A stretch of 64,000 nt of DNA from Acidobacteriota bacterium (GCA_016195985.1 JACPYP010000016.1:62001-126000); one strand, 5' to 3'; counted from the first letter of the stretch, positions 1-10,139 are shown. Notes: a model not told the origin generated them from the letters alone. Numbers and translations: made by a program.

Positions 1-889
1 GCAGGTCGGGCTTGTCGGAGCCGTACCACTCCATGGCGTCCTTGTAGGCCAGCCGCTGGAAGGGGGCCACGGCCTGCTTGCCCGCCAGGGGGCAGAGCTC
101 CACCATCAGGCCTTCGATGAGGGACTGCACGTCCTCCTCGCGGACGAAGCTCATCTCCACGTCCACCTGGGTGAACTCGGGCTGGCGGTCGGCGCGCAGG
201 TCCTCGTCGCGGAAGCACCGGCAGATCTGCACGTAGCGCTCGAAGCCCGAGACCTGCAGCATCTGCTTGTAGAGCTGGGGGCTCTGGGGCAGGGCGAAGA
301 ACTGCCCGGCGTGCACGCGGCTGGGCACCAGGTAGTCGCGGGCGCCCTCGGGCGTGGACTTGCCGAGGATGGGCGTTTCGAACTCGACGAAATCGTTCTT
401 CCGGAAGTAGTTCCGGATGATGTTCGACGCCTCGCTGCGCAGGATCATGTTGCGCTGCAGCTGCTCGCGGCGCAGGTCCAGGAAACGGTAGGTGAGGCGC
501 AGGTCCTCGCCCACGTTCTCGTCTTCCAGGGGGAAGGGCAGGGGCGCGGCGGTGTTGAGGATGTTCAGGCCCGTCAGGCGGATCTCGATGTCGCCCGTGG
601 CCATGTTGGGATTCTTGCTCTCCCGCTCGGCCACCACGCCTTCGGCCGCCAGCACGAACTCGCTGCGCACGGCCTTGAGCTTGGCCAGCAGCTCGGGATC
701 GGCGGTTTCCTCGTTGGCCACCAGCTGCACCAGGCCCCAGCGGTCCCGGAGGTCCAGGAACACCAGCGAACCCAGGTTGCGCACCCGGCGGCACCAGCCG
801 AGCAGGCGCACGGTCTGCCCCGCGTGGTCGAGACGCAGGTCGCCGTTGCGGTGGGAACGTGAGAAGTCGCCGAGCCGATCGAGTTTCAT
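1..889 (-). CDS. aspS: Aspartyl-tRNA synthetase, N-terminal part (cut by window edge)
   Basis: Charges tRNA-Asp (or Asp/Asn) with aspartate in the cytoplasm. The translation begins MKLDRLGDFSRSHRNGDL and runs about 296 residues to the window edge. An N-terminal OB-fold anticodon-binding domain (LLGWCRRVRNLGSLVFLDLR) is followed by the class II catalytic start, with QSPQLYKQML and the motif 2 region FRDEDLRADRQPEFTQVDVE, both typical of bacterial AspRS. The start ATG at 889-887 is preceded by a weak GGG-type ribosome site. The gene lies downstream of the RND efflux operon on the same strand, separated by 177 bases that hold a tandem repeat, so it probably has its own promoter. The identity is firm. 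Whether it is discriminating or non-discriminating cannot be judged from this fragment. Confidence 0.97.
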   Translation of the reverse strand, partial: MKLDRLGDFSRSHRNGDLRLDHAGQTVRLLGWCRRVRNLGSLVFLDLRDRWGLVQLVANEETADPELLAKLKAVRSEFVLAAEGVVAERESKNPNMATGDIEIRLTGLNILNTAAPLPFPLEDENVGEDLRLTYRFLDLRREQLQRNMILRSEASNIIRNYFRKNDFVEFETPILGKSTPEGARDYLVPSRVHAGQFFALPQSPQLYKQMLQVSGFERYVQICRCFRDEDLRADRQPEFTQVDVEMSFVREEDVQSLIEGLMVELCPLAGKQAVAPFQRLAYKDAMEWYGSDKPDL

Positions 890-931
890 AGCCCTACAGG
901 ATCGCATCCGGAGGCCCCGGGCTCAAGCCGG

Positions 932-1019
932 GAGGCCTGAAACCCTCCGGCCGTGAGGCCTGGAACCCTCCGGCCGGGAGGCCTGGAACCCTCTGGCCGG
1001 GAGGCCTGGAACCCTCGTC
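932..1019. repeat. 23-bp tandem repeat, about 3.8 copies
   Basis: Units start at 932, 955, 978 and 1001. The core is GAGGCCTGGAACCCTCYGGC, with one or two changes per unit. It lies in the 890-1066 gap between aspS and the second RND permease gene. No gene is seen in the gap, and no T-run that would mark a terminator. Confidence 0.9.
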
Positions 1020-1066
1020 GAAAGGATTTGCCACCAAGGCACCGGGAGGGGCCCCCGCAGGTGAGG

Positions 1067-4000
1067 TCAGTCCAGCAACAGGGTTTCGGCCAGCTTGCCC
1101 GGGCCTTTCCGCCAGCGTTCCCAGCGCAGCCGGGCGCGGTCCATGTAGAGGTAGATGACCGGGGTGGTGTAGAGGGTCAGCAGCTGGCTGAAGAGGAGGC
1201 CGCCCACGATGGCGATGCCCAGGGGGCGTCGCAGCTCGGCGCCGGTGCCCATGCCGATGGCCAAGGGCAGGCCGCCCAGCAGGGCCGCCATGGTGGTCAT
1301 GGTGATGGGCCGGAAGCGCAGCAGGCAGGCCTGGAAGATGGCCCGCTCGGGGGTGACGCCTTCCCGGCGTTCCACCTCGATGGCGAAGTCGATCATGAGG
1401 ATGGCGTTCTTCTTGACGATGCCGATGAGCAGGATGATGCCGATGAAGGCGATGACGCTCAACTCGGTGCGGCAAGCCAGCAGGGCCAGCAGGGCGCCCA
1501 CGCCCGCTGAAGGCAGGGTGGAGAGGATCGTCATCGGGTGGATGAGGCTCTCGTACAGCATGCCCAGCACGATGTAGACCACGAAGAGGGCCGCCGCCAC
1601 CAGCAGGGGCTGGTTCGAAAGGGAAGCCTTGAAGGCCTGGGCCGTGCCCATAAAGCTGCCGCGCAGGGTGCCGGGCATGCGGATTTCCTGCTGGGCCTTG
1701 TCGATGGCGTCCACCGCATCGCCCAGGGCCACGCCCACGGGCAGGTTGAAGGAAAGCGTCACCGAGGGCTGCTGGCCCTGGTGGTTCACGGACAGGGCCG
1801 TGTTGCGGCGCTCCAGGGTGGTGAAGGCGCTTAGGGGAACCAGGTTCCCGTTGGTGGAGCGCACGTAGGTGTGGCGCAGGCCGTCCGGCGTCTGCATGAA
1901 GGGGCTGTCCACCTCCATCACCACGTGGTACTGGTTCAGGGCCGTGTAGATGGTGGAGACGAAACGCTGGCCGAAAGCGTCGTAGAGCGTGCTGTCGATG
2001 GCCTGGGGCGTGACGCCCAGCCTCGAGGCTGTGGCCCGGTCGATGACCAGGGAGGCTTCGAGGCCTTTGTTCTGCAGGTCGGAGTTCACGTCCGCCAGCT
2101 GCTTCACGGTCTTGAGCTTCTCCAGGACCCGCGGCGCCCAGTCGAAGAGCTCGCGGGCGTCATCGCCCTGGAGGGTGTACTGGTACTGGGTGCTGGAGGG
2201 CCGGCCCCCCAGGCGCAGATCCTGGACCGGCTGCATGAAGAGGGTGCCGCCGGGCAGGTGGGCGGTCTTGCCGCGCAGGCGGGCGATGATCTGATCCGCG
2301 TTGGCCTTGCGCTGGTCGTTGGGCTTGAGGGACGCGAAGAGGCGTCCGGTATTGCCGCCGCCGACGAAGGCGGTGACGTTCTCGATGTCGGGATCCTTCT
2401 GCACGATGGCCACGTACTCGGTCATCAGCCGCTCCATGCCCGCGAAGGAGATGTCCTGGGCCGCCTGGATGGAGCCGTTGATGCGGCCCGTGTCCTGCTG
2501 GGGGAAGAAGCCCTTGGGGATGGCGATGTAGAGGCCCACGGTGGCCACCATGGTGCCCAGGGCCACCAGCAGGGTGAAGCGCTGGTGCCGCAGCACCCAG
2601 CCCAGCGAAGCCTCGTAGTGGCGCATGATCCACTGGAAGATCCGCTCGCTGGCCTGGAAAGCCTTGCCGTGCTTCTCCTCCGAATGGGGCCGCAGCAGCA
2701 GGGAGCACATCATGGGCGTGGTGGTGAGCGACACCACCATGGAGATGACGATGGCCACGGACAGGGTGACGGCGAACTCGCGGAAGAGGCGCCCCACGAT
2801 GCCGCCCATCATGAGGATGGGGATGAACACGGCGATGAGCGAGATGCTGATGGAGATGACGGTGAAGCCGATCTCCTTGGCGCCGTGCAGGGCCGCCTCC
2901 ATGGGCTTCATGCCGTTTTCCAGGTGGCGGGTGATGTTTTCCACCACCACGATGGCGTCGTCCACCACGAAACCCGTGGCCACGGTGAGCGCCATGAGGG
3001 ACAGGTTGTCGATGGTGTAGCCCAGCAGGTACATGGCGCCGAAGGTGCCGATGAGCGAGATGGGCACGGCCACGCTGGGGATGAGGGTGGACCGCACGCT
3101 CCTAAGGAACACAAAGACCACCAGGATCACCAGGGCGATGGAGATGGAGAGGGCCAGCTGCACGTCCTTCACCGAGGCCCGGATGGTGCGGGTGGCATCG
3201 ATGAGCACCTTCAGTTCCATGGTGGGCGGCAGCGAGGCCTGCAGCTGGGGCAGGATGGCCCGCACGCGGTCCACGGTCTCGATGATGTTGGCGTCCGGCT
3301 GGCGGAAGATGGGCACCATGATGGCCGGCACGCCGTTGGACAGGCCGCCGTTGCGCACGTTCTCCACGGAATCGGTCACCCTGGCCACGTCCGACAGGCG
3401 TACGGCGTTGCCCCGCTGGTAGCGGAGAATGAGGGGCTGGTAGTCGGCGGCCTTCATCATCTGGTCCGTGGTGGCGATGGACCAGGTGTGCTTGTCGCTG
3501 GAAAGGTCGCCCTTGGGCCGGTTCAGGTTGGCGGCGGCGATGGCGGTGCGCACATCGCTCAGGGCCAATCCCTGGGCATTGAGCAGGGCCGGGTTCACGT
3601 CCACCCGAACTGCGGGCAGGGCGCCGCCCCAGACGAAGACCTGGCCCACGCCCTGGATCTGCGAGATCTTCTGCTGCAGCACCGAGGAGGCGATGTCGTA
3701 CATGCGCTCCCGGGGAATGATGTTCGAGGTGAGCGCCAGCATCAGGATGGGCGAATCCGCGGGGTTCACCTTGCGGTAGGAGGGATTGTTCGGCAGGTTG
3801 GCGGGCAGGTCCCCCCGGGCGGCATTGATGGCGGCCTGGACGTCGCGGCCCGCCGCGTCGATGTTGCGGCTCAGGTCGAACTGCAGGGTGATGTTGGTGC
3901 CGCCCAGGGAGCTGGCCGAGGTCATTTCCGTGATGCCCGCGATGCGGCCGAACTGGCGCTCCAGGGGCGTGGCCACGGAGGAGGCCATGGTCTCCGGGCT

Positions 4001-4162
4001 GGCCCCGGGCAGGCCCGCCTGCACCTGGATGGTGGGGAATTCCACCTGGGGCAGGGGCGAGACCGGCAGGAATTGGTAGGCGATGGCCCCCAGCAGCGCC
4101 AGGGCGATGGTCAGCAGCGTCGTGGCCACCGGCCTGCGGATGAAAGGGGTGGAGATGCTCAT
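1067..4162 (-). CDS. RND multidrug efflux permease, MdtC-like (second of pair)
   Basis: Inner-membrane proton/drug antiporter of the hydrophobe/amphiphile efflux (AcrB) family, 1031 aa, the usual length. It opens [20 protein letters not shown], the cytosolic N-terminus and first membrane helix of the family. It shows the periplasmic porter domains and the TM4 region [20 protein letters not shown] followed by [10 protein letters not shown], which holds the paired Asp of the proton relay. Its ATG overlaps the stop of the upstream permease gene (ATGA at 4162-4159), so the two are translationally coupled. Two non-identical permeases behind one adaptor is the MdtABC arrangement, in which MdtB and MdtC form a heterotrimer. 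I infer the same here; the substrate is unknown. Confidence 0.93.
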   Translation of the reverse strand: MSISTPFIRRPVATTLLTIALALLGAIAYQFLPVSPLPQVEFPTIQVQAGLPGASPETMASSVATPLERQFGRIAGITEMTSASSLGGTNITLQFDLSRNIDAAGRDVQAAINAARGDLPANLPNNPSYRKVNPADSPILMLALTSNIIPRERMYDIASSVLQQKISQIQGVGQVFVWGGALPAVRVDVNPALLNAQGLALSDVRTAIAAANLNRPKGDLSSDKHTWSIATTDQMMKAADYQPLILRYQRGNAVRLSDVARVTDSVENVRNGGLSNGVPAIMVPIFRQPDANIIETVDRVRAILPQLQASLPPTMELKVLIDATRTIRASVKDVQLALSISIALVILVVFVFLRSVRSTLIPSVAVPISLIGTFGAMYLLGYTIDNLSLMALTVATGFVVDDAIVVVENITRHLENGMKPMEAALHGAKEIGFTVISISISLIAVFIPILMMGGIVGRLFREFAVTLSVAIVISMVVSLTTTPMMCSLLLRPHSEEKHGKAFQASERIFQWIMRHYEASLGWVLRHQRFTLLVALGTMVATVGLYIAIPKGFFPQQDTGRINGSIQAAQDISFAGMERLMTEYVAIVQKDPDIENVTAFVGGGNTGRLFASLKPNDQRKANADQIIARLRGKTAHLPGGTLFMQPVQDLRLGGRPSSTQYQYTLQGDDARELFDWAPRVLEKLKTVKQLADVNSDLQNKGLEASLVIDRATASRLGVTPQAIDSTLYDAFGQRFVSTIYTALNQYHVVMEVDSPFMQTPDGLRHTYVRSTNGNLVPLSAFTTLERRNTALSVNHQGQQPSVTLSFNLPVGVALGDAVDAIDKAQQEIRMPGTLRGSFMGTAQAFKASLSNQPLLVAAALFVVYIVLGMLYESLIHPMTILSTLPSAGVGALLALLACRTELSVIAFIGIILLIGIVKKNAILMIDFAIEVERREGVTPERAIFQACLLRFRPITMTTMAALLGGLPLAIGMGTGAELRRPLGIAIVGGLLFSQLLTLYTTPVIYLYMDRARLRWERWRKGPGKLAETLLLD

Positions 4163-7100
4163 TTGGAGTTGGCTGTGCGCAGGCCGCGCATGCGGCGCGC
4201 GAGCCGGTCGAAGGCGAGGTAGATGACGGGCGTGGTGTAGAGGGTCAGCACCTGGCTGAAGATGAGGCCGCCCACGATGACGATGCCCAGGGGGCGGCGC
4301 AGCTCGGCGCCCACGCCCGATCCCAGGGCCAGGGGAACGCCGCCCAGCAGGGCGGCCATGGTGGTCATGATGATGGGCCGGAAGCGCAGCAGCGAGGCCT
4401 GGTAGATGGCCTCCTGCGGCGGCAGGCCGTCCTTGCGTTCGGCTTCCAGGGCGAAGTCGATCATCATGATGGCGTTCTTCTCGACGATGCCGATGAGCAG
4501 GATGATGCCGATGAGGGCGATGACGCTGAAGTCCGTGCGGCAGAGCATGAGCGAAAGGAGGGCGCCGACCCCGGCGGAAGGGAGGGTCGAAAGGATCGTG
4601 ACCGGGTGGATGTAGCTCTCGTACAGCACGCCCAGCAGGATGTAGACGGTCAGCACCGCGGCGAGGATCAGCAGGGGCGTGTTGGCGAGGGAGGCGCCGA
4701 AGGCCTGGGCCGTGCCCTGGAAGCCGGCCTTCAGGCTGGCGGGGACATCCAGTTCCTGCCGCGCCTTCTGGATGGCCTTCACGGCATCGCCCAGGGAGGC
4801 GCCGGGCGCCAGGTTGAAGGACAGGGTGGCCGTGGGGAACTGGCCCTGATGGTTGACGGCCAGGGGCGCGGGAATGGTCTCCATGCGGGTGAAGGCGCTC
4901 AGGGGTACCGAGCCGCCGGAGGCGGAGCGCACGTAGATGTTCTGTAGATCCTCGGGCCGCTGGTACTGGCCGGGGCGGGCTTCCAGCACGACCCGGTACT
5001 GGTTCAGCTGGGTGAACATGGTCGATACCTGCCGCTGGCCGAAAGCGTCATACAGGGCGTCGTCGAGCATCTGGGGGGTGATGCCCAGGCGCGAGGCGGT
5101 GGTGCGGTCCAGCGTGAGGCGAACCTGCAGGCCGGCGTTCTGGGCGTCGCTGGCCACGTCGCGCAGCTCGGGAAGGGCGGACAGCCGGTCCACGAAGCGG
5201 GGCACCCACTCGCTCAGCTCCTTGGCGTCCGCGTCTTCCAGCGTGTATTGGTACTGGGTGCGGCTGACGCGGTCTTCCACCGTGAGGTCCTGGACGGGCT
5301 GCAGGTAGAGGCGGATGCCCTCTATCTTGGCCAGCTGGGGCTGGAGGCGGCGGATGATCTCGGTGGCGCTGAGCTTGCGCTCCTCCAGGGGCTTGAGGTT
5401 GATCTGGATGCGGCCGCTGTTGAGGGTGGTGTTGGTGCCGTCGATGCCGATGAAGGAGGACAGGCTCTCCACGGCGGGATCCTTGAGGATTTCGGCGGAG
5501 AGGGCCTGCTGCCGTTCCGCCATGGCGGCGAAGGAGACGGTCTGGGACCCTTCGGAGATGCCCAGGATTACGCCCGTGTCCTGCACGGGGAAGAACCCCT
5601 TGGGCACGGCGACGTAGAGCAGGATGGTCGAGGCCAGGGTGGCCACGGCCACCACCAGGGTGCCGGTCTGGTGTTGCAGCACCCAGGCCAGGGTGCGGCC
5701 GTAGAAATCGATGACGCGCTGGAAGACGCGCTCCGAGGACTGGTAGAAGCGGCCCTGCTCCTCGGGGGGAGTGTGCTTCAGAAGCTTGGCGCACATCATG
5801 GGCGTGAGCGTGAGCGACACCACGGCGGACACCAGGATGGTCACGCTGAGGGTGACGGCGAACTCCCGGAAGAGGCGGCCCACGATGTCGCCCATGAAGA
5901 GCAGCGGGATGAGCACGGCGATGAGGGAGACGGTCAGGGACAGGATGGTGAAGCCGATCTGCTCGGAACCCTTGAGCGCCGCCTGGAGAGGGGACTCCCC
6001 TTCCTCGATGTAGCGCATGATGTTTTCGATCATCACGATGGCGTCGTCCACCACGAAGCCTGTGGAGATGGTGAGCGCCATGAGCGTGAGGTTGTTCAGG
6101 CTGTAGCCCAGCAGGTACATGACGCCGAAGGTGCCGATGAGCGAGAGCGGCACGGCCACGCTGGGAATCACGGTGGCGGCGAAGGTGCGCAGGAAGAGGA
6201 AGATCACCATGACCACCAGGGCGATGGTGAGCATCAGCTCGAACTCCACGTCCTCCACCGAAGCCCGGATGGTGACGGTGCGGTCCGTGAGGATGTTCAG
6301 TTCGACGGCGGCGGGCAGGGAGGCCCGCAGCTGGGGCATGAGATCCTTTACCCGGTCCACCACGGCGATGATGTTGGCGCCGGGCTGGCGCTGGATGTTG
6401 AGGATGACGGCGGGGGTGGTGTTCTTCCAGGCGGCGAGGCGGGCGTTCTCCACGTCGTCGGTGACCAGGGCCACGTCCGACAGGGTGACCGGGGCGCCGT
6501 TCTTGTAGGCCACCACCAGGGGCCGGTAGTCGTCGCTGCTGAGCAGCTGGTCGTTGGCGCCGATGGCGTAGGCCTGGCGCAGGCCGTCGAAACTGCCCTT
6601 GGCCTGGTTCACGTTGCTCTGGGCCACGGCGGTGCGCACGTCGCCCAGAGTGAGGCCGTTGGCCGCCAGAGCGGCCGGATTGGCCTGGATGCGCACGGCG
6701 GGTTTCTGGCCGCCGCTGATGCTGACGAGGCCGACGCCCGGCAGCTGGGAGATCTTTTGGGCCAGCCGAGTGTCGGCGAAATCCTCCACCTTGGAAAGGG
6801 GCAGGGTTTTGGACGTGAGCGCCAAGGTGAGGATGGGCGCGTCCGCGGGGTTGATCTTGCTGTAGATGGGCGGATTGGGCAGGTTCGCGGGCAGGTAGGT
6901 GCCTGCGGCATTCACGGCGGCCTGCACCTGCTGTTCGGCCACGTCGATGTTCAAATCCAGCACGAACTGCAGGGTGATGACGGAGCTGCCGCCGGAGCTG
7001 GTGGAGGACATGCGGTTGAGGCCGGGCAGCTGGCCGAACTGGCGCTCCAGCGGCGCCGTGATGGCCGAGGCCATGACATCAGGGCTGGCGCCGGGATAGA

Positions 7101-7248
7101 AGGTGACCACCTGGATGGTGGGATAGTCCACCTGGGGCAGAGCCGAGACCGGCAGCTGGCGGAAGGCCAGGAGGCCCACCAGCAGCAGCCCCACCATCAA
7201 CAGCGAAGTGGCGATGGGGCGGAGGATGAAGGGTTTGGATGGGTTCAC
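4159..7248 (-). CDS. RND multidrug efflux permease, MdtB-like (first of pair)
   Basis: Inner-membrane proton-driven exporter, 1029 aa. I place the start at GTG 7248 ([20 protein letters not shown]), where the typical RND N-terminus begins and an AGGAGG-type site (GGAGGTGCGCT) lies just upstream. Reading further upstream only translates the repeat. The TM4 region carries [17 protein letters not shown] with the paired Asp residues, and the C-terminal half repeats the first. The start codon overlaps the stop of a 25-codon ORF (GTGA) that belongs to an inserted repeat, so coupling to the adaptor gene now passes through that repeat. The stop overlaps the start of the next permease. A heteromeric MdtBC-type pump is likely. 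Confidence 0.92.
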   Translation of the reverse strand: MNPSKPFILRPIATSLLMVGLLLVGLLAFRQLPVSALPQVDYPTIQVVTFYPGASPDVMASAITAPLERQFGQLPGLNRMSSTSSGGSSVITLQFVLDLNIDVAEQQVQAAVNAAGTYLPANLPNPPIYSKINPADAPILTLALTSKTLPLSKVEDFADTRLAQKISQLPGVGLVSISGGQKPAVRIQANPAALAANGLTLGDVRTAVAQSNVNQAKGSFDGLRQAYAIGANDQLLSSDDYRPLVVAYKNGAPVTLSDVALVTDDVENARLAAWKNTTPAVILNIQRQPGANIIAVVDRVKDLMPQLRASLPAAVELNILTDRTVTIRASVEDVEFELMLTIALVVMVIFLFLRTFAATVIPSVAVPLSLIGTFGVMYLLGYSLNNLTLMALTISTGFVVDDAIVMIENIMRYIEEGESPLQAALKGSEQIGFTILSLTVSLIAVLIPLLFMGDIVGRLFREFAVTLSVTILVSAVVSLTLTPMMCAKLLKHTPPEEQGRFYQSSERVFQRVIDFYGRTLAWVLQHQTGTLVVAVATLASTILLYVAVPKGFFPVQDTGVILGISEGSQTVSFAAMAERQQALSAEILKDPAVESLSSFIGIDGTNTTLNSGRIQINLKPLEERKLSATEIIRRLQPQLAKIEGIRLYLQPVQDLTVEDRVSRTQYQYTLEDADAKELSEWVPRFVDRLSALPELRDVASDAQNAGLQVRLTLDRTTASRLGITPQMLDDALYDAFGQRQVSTMFTQLNQYRVVLEARPGQYQRPEDLQNIYVRSASGGSVPLSAFTRMETIPAPLAVNHQGQFPTATLSFNLAPGASLGDAVKAIQKARQELDVPASLKAGFQGTAQAFGASLANTPLLILAAVLTVYILLGVLYESYIHPVTILSTLPSAGVGALLSLMLCRTDFSVIALIGIILLIGIVEKNAIMMIDFALEAERKDGLPPQEAIYQASLLRFRPIIMTTMAALLGGVPLALGSGVGAELRRPLGIVIVGGLIFSQVLTLYTTPVIYLAFDRLARRMRGLRTANSK

Positions 7249-7322
7249 AGCGCACCTCCTGTGCGCTGCCCTGCGGGCTTCGCCTCCGGCAAAGTGGCAC
7301 TCCGCTCCTGCTGCGTGCTCAC
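7245..7322 (-). CDS. Tiny coupled ORF B (25 codons) inside junction repeat
   Basis: It starts at GTG 7322 inside the stop of ORF A (GTGA) and stops with TGA 7247-7245 inside the GTG of the RND permease. The peptide begins [15 protein letters not shown] and ends GQRTGGAL. It shares its first 22 residues with ORF A, because both lie on the 67-bp direct repeat. A GGAGGTGCGCT ribosome site precedes its GTG, and the same string precedes the permease GTG. It may exist only to carry ribosomes across the insertion. No function is claimed for the peptide. Confidence 0.45.
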   Translation of the reverse strand: MSTQQERSATLPEAKPAGQRTGGAL

Positions 7323-7455
7323 AGCGCACCTCCGTCTATCGCACGCGCTGCGTGCTCCGGCGCGCTCCGCTTGCCGAGACGGAGCCTCCCTGTGCGCTGC
7401 CCTGCGGGCTTCGCCTCCGGCAAAGTGGCACTCCGCTCCTGCTGCGTGCTCACAG
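7258..7455. repeat. 67-bp direct repeat pair plus GC-rich element at an operon junction
   Basis: An exact 67-bp repeat occurs at 7258-7324 and 7389-7455. Between the copies, read on the minus strand from 7389 to 7329, lies a GC-rich element that begins GGAGGCTCCG and ends GTGCGATAGACGGAGG. A related element occurs at 52713-52786, where it begins GGAGGCTCCG and ends CTGCGATAGGTGGAGG. A shorter exact string, TCACAGCGCACCTCC (ribosome site and start codon of the permease on the minus strand), is present at 7245-7259 and again at 7319-7333. The insertion has therefore duplicated the downstream gene's translation start. Confidence 0.9.
7319..7453 (-). CDS. Tiny coupled ORF A (44 codons) inside junction repeat
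   Basis: It starts at GTG 7453, four bases after the adaptor stop codon (TGA 7460-7458), and stops at TGA 7321-7319 overlapping the start of ORF B. The N-terminus [15 protein letters not shown] is identical to ORF B. The C-terminal part ([20 protein letters not shown]) comes from the GC-rich element. The last residues AIDGG match AIGGG in the tiny ORF at 52683, read in the same phase. I have no evidence of expression beyond the overlapping stop/start arrangement. Confidence 0.4.
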   Translation of the reverse strand: MSTQQERSATLPEAKPAGQRTGRLRLGKRSAPEHAARAIDGGAL

Positions 7456-7457
7456 TC

Positions 7458-8642
7458 TCAACCCTTTCCACCGGAAGCCTTGGGGAGGGCCACCTTGCTG
7501 CCAGGGCGAAGCTTCTCCAGGCCGTCGACGACGATGGTTTCGCCACCGCTCAGGCCCTTGGCGATGGCGGTGCTGTCGCCATCGGTGCCCTGCGGTTCGA
7601 TGACGCGGAGCTCCACGGTGGCGTCCGGCTTCACGGCATAGACGAAGGCCCCTTGGGGGCCGCGCTGGATGGCGGCCGTGGGGATGATCACGACGCCCTT
7701 CAGCGTGTCCACCAACAGCTGCGCGTTCACGAACTGGTTGGGGAAGAGGATGCGGTCCTCGTTGGCGAAGATGGCCTTGAGGCGCACGGTGCCCGTGGCG
7801 GTGTCCACCTGGTTGTCGATGGCGGCCAGGGAACCCGAGGCCAGGCGGGATTTGAGATCGCGGTCCCAGGCTTCTACGGGCAGCTTGGCGCCTTTGGCGC
7901 TCTGGCTCAGGACCTTCTGGATGTTGTCCGCCGGGATGGCGAAGACGACGTTGATGGGCTGCACCGGGGCGATGGTGGCGAGGCCGTTGGCATCCGAGGC
8001 GCGCACCATGTTGCCCACGTCCACCAGGCGCAGGCCCACACGGCCTGAGATGGGGGCGGTGATGCGGCTGTAGGTGAGGTTCAGCTTGGCGTTTTCCACT
8101 TGGGCCTGGTCCGATTTCAGAGCCGCCTCGTACTGGGCCACGGAGCTCGTCTGGGTATCCAGCTGCTGGCGGGAGATGATGCCCTGTTTCACCAGGCCTT
8201 CCAGGCGCCGGAGGTCCGCCTGGGCGTTCTGGGCGGCGGCCTGGTCCTTGGCGAACTGGCCTTCGGCCTGCATGAGCTGCACGCGGAACGGCCGGGAGTC
8301 GATCTCGGCGAGGAGGTCGCCCTCGCGGACCATCTGGCCCTCGGTGAAGGCGACGCGGACCAGCTGCCCGTCCACGCGGCTGCGCACGGTGACGTTGTTC
8401 AGGGCGGTGACGGTGCCCAGCCCGGTCAGGTGGACGGCCATGTCGCCCTTCCGGGCCTGGGCCACAGCTACGGGCACGGGACGCCCCGCGGGGTTGGGAC
8501 CCGCATCCTTCTTCCCGCCGCGGAAGAACAGGAACCACACCAGCAGGAGGGCGGCCCCGCCAACAGCCCATGCGCGCCAGCCCCGCAGGAAGGCGGGGCG
8601 GCCGGAAAGAGGTTCAGTGAGGGTGTTGTCGAGGGTGTTCAT
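7458..8642 (-). CDS. RND efflux periplasmic adaptor, MdtA-like
   Basis: Membrane-fusion protein that links the inner-membrane RND pump to an outer-membrane channel; 394 aa. One N-terminal membrane anchor at about residues 25-41 (WAVGGAALLLVWFLFF) is followed by a first half-lipoyl segment (VTVRSRVDGQLVRVAFTEGQ), an alpha-hairpin (about 105-170), the second half-lipoyl segment (SRITAPISGRVGLRLVDVGN) and beta-barrel and membrane-proximal domains. The string VDVGNMVRASDANGLATIAP and the following PVQPI closely recall MdtA. It is third in the probable order marR - MBL - adaptor - RND - RND. The junction with the first RND gene is occupied by the repeat with two tiny ORFs. No outer-membrane factor gene is seen nearby, so TolC must be supplied elsewhere. 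Confidence 0.92.
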   Translation of the reverse strand: MNTLDNTLTEPLSGRPAFLRGWRAWAVGGAALLLVWFLFFRGGKKDAGPNPAGRPVPVAVAQARKGDMAVHLTGLGTVTALNNVTVRSRVDGQLVRVAFTEGQMVREGDLLAEIDSRPFRVQLMQAEGQFAKDQAAAQNAQADLRRLEGLVKQGIISRQQLDTQTSSVAQYEAALKSDQAQVENAKLNLTYSRITAPISGRVGLRLVDVGNMVRASDANGLATIAPVQPINVVFAIPADNIQKVLSQSAKGAKLPVEAWDRDLKSRLASGSLAAIDNQVDTATGTVRLKAIFANEDRILFPNQFVNAQLLVDTLKGVVIIPTAAIQRGPQGAFVYAVKPDATVELRVIEPQGTDGDSTAIAKGLSGGETIVVDGLEKLRPGSKVALPKASGGKG

Positions 8643-8681
8643 GCGGAATCCAAGCAGTCGGGCAGTGATTCAGGCAGGGGT

Positions 8682-9611
8682 TCAGGGGCGGGTGATCCGG
8701 CCAGGGCCTTTGCCCGAGGCCACGGAAAAGAGGGTTTCCCAGGTGACGAAGTCAGGCCGCGGCTTCCATTCGGGCCAGGCGGCCGTATCGAAGGAGGCGG
8801 CCATGGCCGCGGCATCCTTGGCGGGGTTCGCCTTCACATGGGCCTGGACGGCCAGCAGCAGATCCCGGTAGCGGAGCAGTTCCGGCTTGCCGCAGACGGG
8901 GCCGTGCCCGGGGATGATGCGGGTGGCGTCGGGAATCCACGAGGCCACGGAAGCGATCTGCGCGGCCAGGCCGTCGAAGCTGCCGCCGCCTTCGGCGTCG
9001 ATGTAGGGCAGCATGCCCAGGAAGAAGAGATCGCCCATGTGCAGCACGGGAGCCGCCGGCAGGCCCACGATGATGTCGCCGTCCGTGTGGCCGGGCCCCA
9101 GGTGCAACAGGTGGAGGTCCGTGCCGTCCAGGTGGATGTCCAGGCGGGCCCGTTCCTTGGCGTCCTCGGAACCCAGGGCCAGTTCCGGCAGGCCGCCCCG
9201 CTTGGCGGGATCAAGCTTGGTCTGCTCCTTGATCATGGCCTTGCGCACGTTGGCGTGGGCCACGATGGCCATGACCTGCTTCTCCAGCACCACGTTGCCG
9301 CCCACGTGGTCGCCGTGGCCGTGGGTGTTGATGAGGTACTTGATGGGCTTGGGGGTGACGGACCGGACCGCCTCCACCAGGCCCGGCACCAGCCGCTCGA
9401 ACTGATCGTCGATGAGGATGGCGTGGTTGGCGGTGACGATGAGGCCGATGTTCCCGCCCTGGCCGAAGATGCAGTAGACGTTCTCGGCCACCTTTTCCAC
9501 TCTGTGGATCTTGGGGGCGGTTGAGTCCTTCGCCTGGTGCTTGGCATGGGCGGCCAGGGGCAGGGTTGAAGCCAAGGCCACGGCGAAGCCGAGGGCGGTC
9601 AGGATTCGCAT
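8682..9611 (-). CDS. Secreted metallo-beta-lactamase-fold hydrolase
   Basis: Predicted exported zinc hydrolase of 309 aa. A signal peptide (MRILTALGFAVALASTLPLAAHA) is followed by the MBL fold with the Zn-binding motif HGHGDHVGG (INTHGHGDHVGGNVVLEKQ) near residues 96-105. Further ligand candidates are HLGPGHTDGDIIV and the late PGHGPVCG. This is the general periplasmic MBL family that includes quinoprotein-associated and beta-lactamase-like members; the substrate cannot be read from sequence. A strong ribosome site (AAGGAGGTGCC) precedes the ATG. The gene lies 36 bases after marR and 38 bases before the adaptor gene, so a MarR-controlled unit pairing a hydrolase with efflux is likely. Confidence 0.85.
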   Translation of the reverse strand: MRILTALGFAVALASTLPLAAHAKHQAKDSTAPKIHRVEKVAENVYCIFGQGGNIGLIVTANHAILIDDQFERLVPGLVEAVRSVTPKPIKYLINTHGHGDHVGGNVVLEKQVMAIVAHANVRKAMIKEQTKLDPAKRGGLPELALGSEDAKERARLDIHLDGTDLHLLHLGPGHTDGDIIVGLPAAPVLHMGDLFFLGMLPYIDAEGGGSFDGLAAQIASVASWIPDATRIIPGHGPVCGKPELLRYRDLLLAVQAHVKANPAKDAAAMAASFDTAAWPEWKPRPDFVTWETLFSVASGKGPGRITRP

Positions 9612-9647
9612 GGCACCTCCTTGATCGGAAACGGCAACGTCTGGCGG

Positions 9648-10139
9648 TCAGGAGGCGGCGGCTTCGTTTTGAACGGCGCTGGGAAGGTCTGCGAGCATGC
9701 CGTCCAGATTGGTGATCATGGCCAGCATGCCGGCCCTCATGAGGGCCTGCTGGTCCGGATCGAGGCCCGCCACCAGGCCAGTCTTGATGTTGTTGGCCAA
9801 AGCCTTGAGTTCCTGGGCCAGGGACAGGGCGCTGGGGGCCAGGCTGATGAGGATTCGGCGGCCGTGTTTGGGATCCGGCTCCGTGCGCAGCAGGCCGCGC
9901 TCGACCATGGCCTTGACCGCCCGGCTGGCGGTGGGATCGTCCATCCACACCTGTTGGGCCAAGGGATGCAGGGAGGAGGCGCCCTGCTCCAGCAGCACGA
10001 GCATGACCCAGAACTGTTGGATGGTGAGTTCGTAAGGGGCCAGTCGGGCGCCCACCACGTGCTTCAACCGCCGTCTAACAGCGGCGGCCAGGGTGCCGAG
10101 GCCAGCCTGAGTGAGAGAGTCGGGCATGGGTTCTTGCAT
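9648..10139 (-). CDS. MarR-family transcriptional regulator
   Basis: Winged-helix repressor/activator of 163 aa. The fold is recognisable from ELTIQQFWVMLVLLEQGASS, the recognition helix region DDPTASRAVKAMVERGLL and the wing residues RTEPDPKHGRRILISL. I choose ATG 10139 (MQEPMPDSLTQ), which has AGGA nine bases upstream; an in-frame TTG at 10145 is also possible. The start lies inside a perfect palindrome (10131-10148) that probably serves as its own operator. It heads the minus-strand efflux operon, so the likely role is ligand-relieved repression of the MBL and RND genes. Confidence 0.9.
   Translation of the reverse strand: MQEPMPDSLTQAGLGTLAAAVRRRLKHVVGARLAPYELTIQQFWVMLVLLEQGASSLHPLAQQVWMDDPTASRAVKAMVERGLLRTEPDPKHGRRILISLAPSALSLAQELKALANNIKTGLVAGLDPDQQALMRAGMLAMITNLDGMLADLPSAVQNEAAAS

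Noticed and set aside
932-1019. Possible CRISPR array
   Set aside because: Repeats of 23 bp are directly abutting with no spacers and no cas genes; the same holds for 25057-25147.
7248-7329. Longer N-terminus for the first RND permease
   Set aside because: The extra residues only translate the junction repeat; the family N-terminus and a good ribosome site both point to GTG 7248.
1871-7641. Long plus-strand open frames (up to about 800 codons) opposite the RND permease genes
   Set aside because: They are His/Gly/Asp-rich antisense readings of high-GC coding DNA, with no ribosome site or domain, and the minus-strand frames carry full RND motifs.
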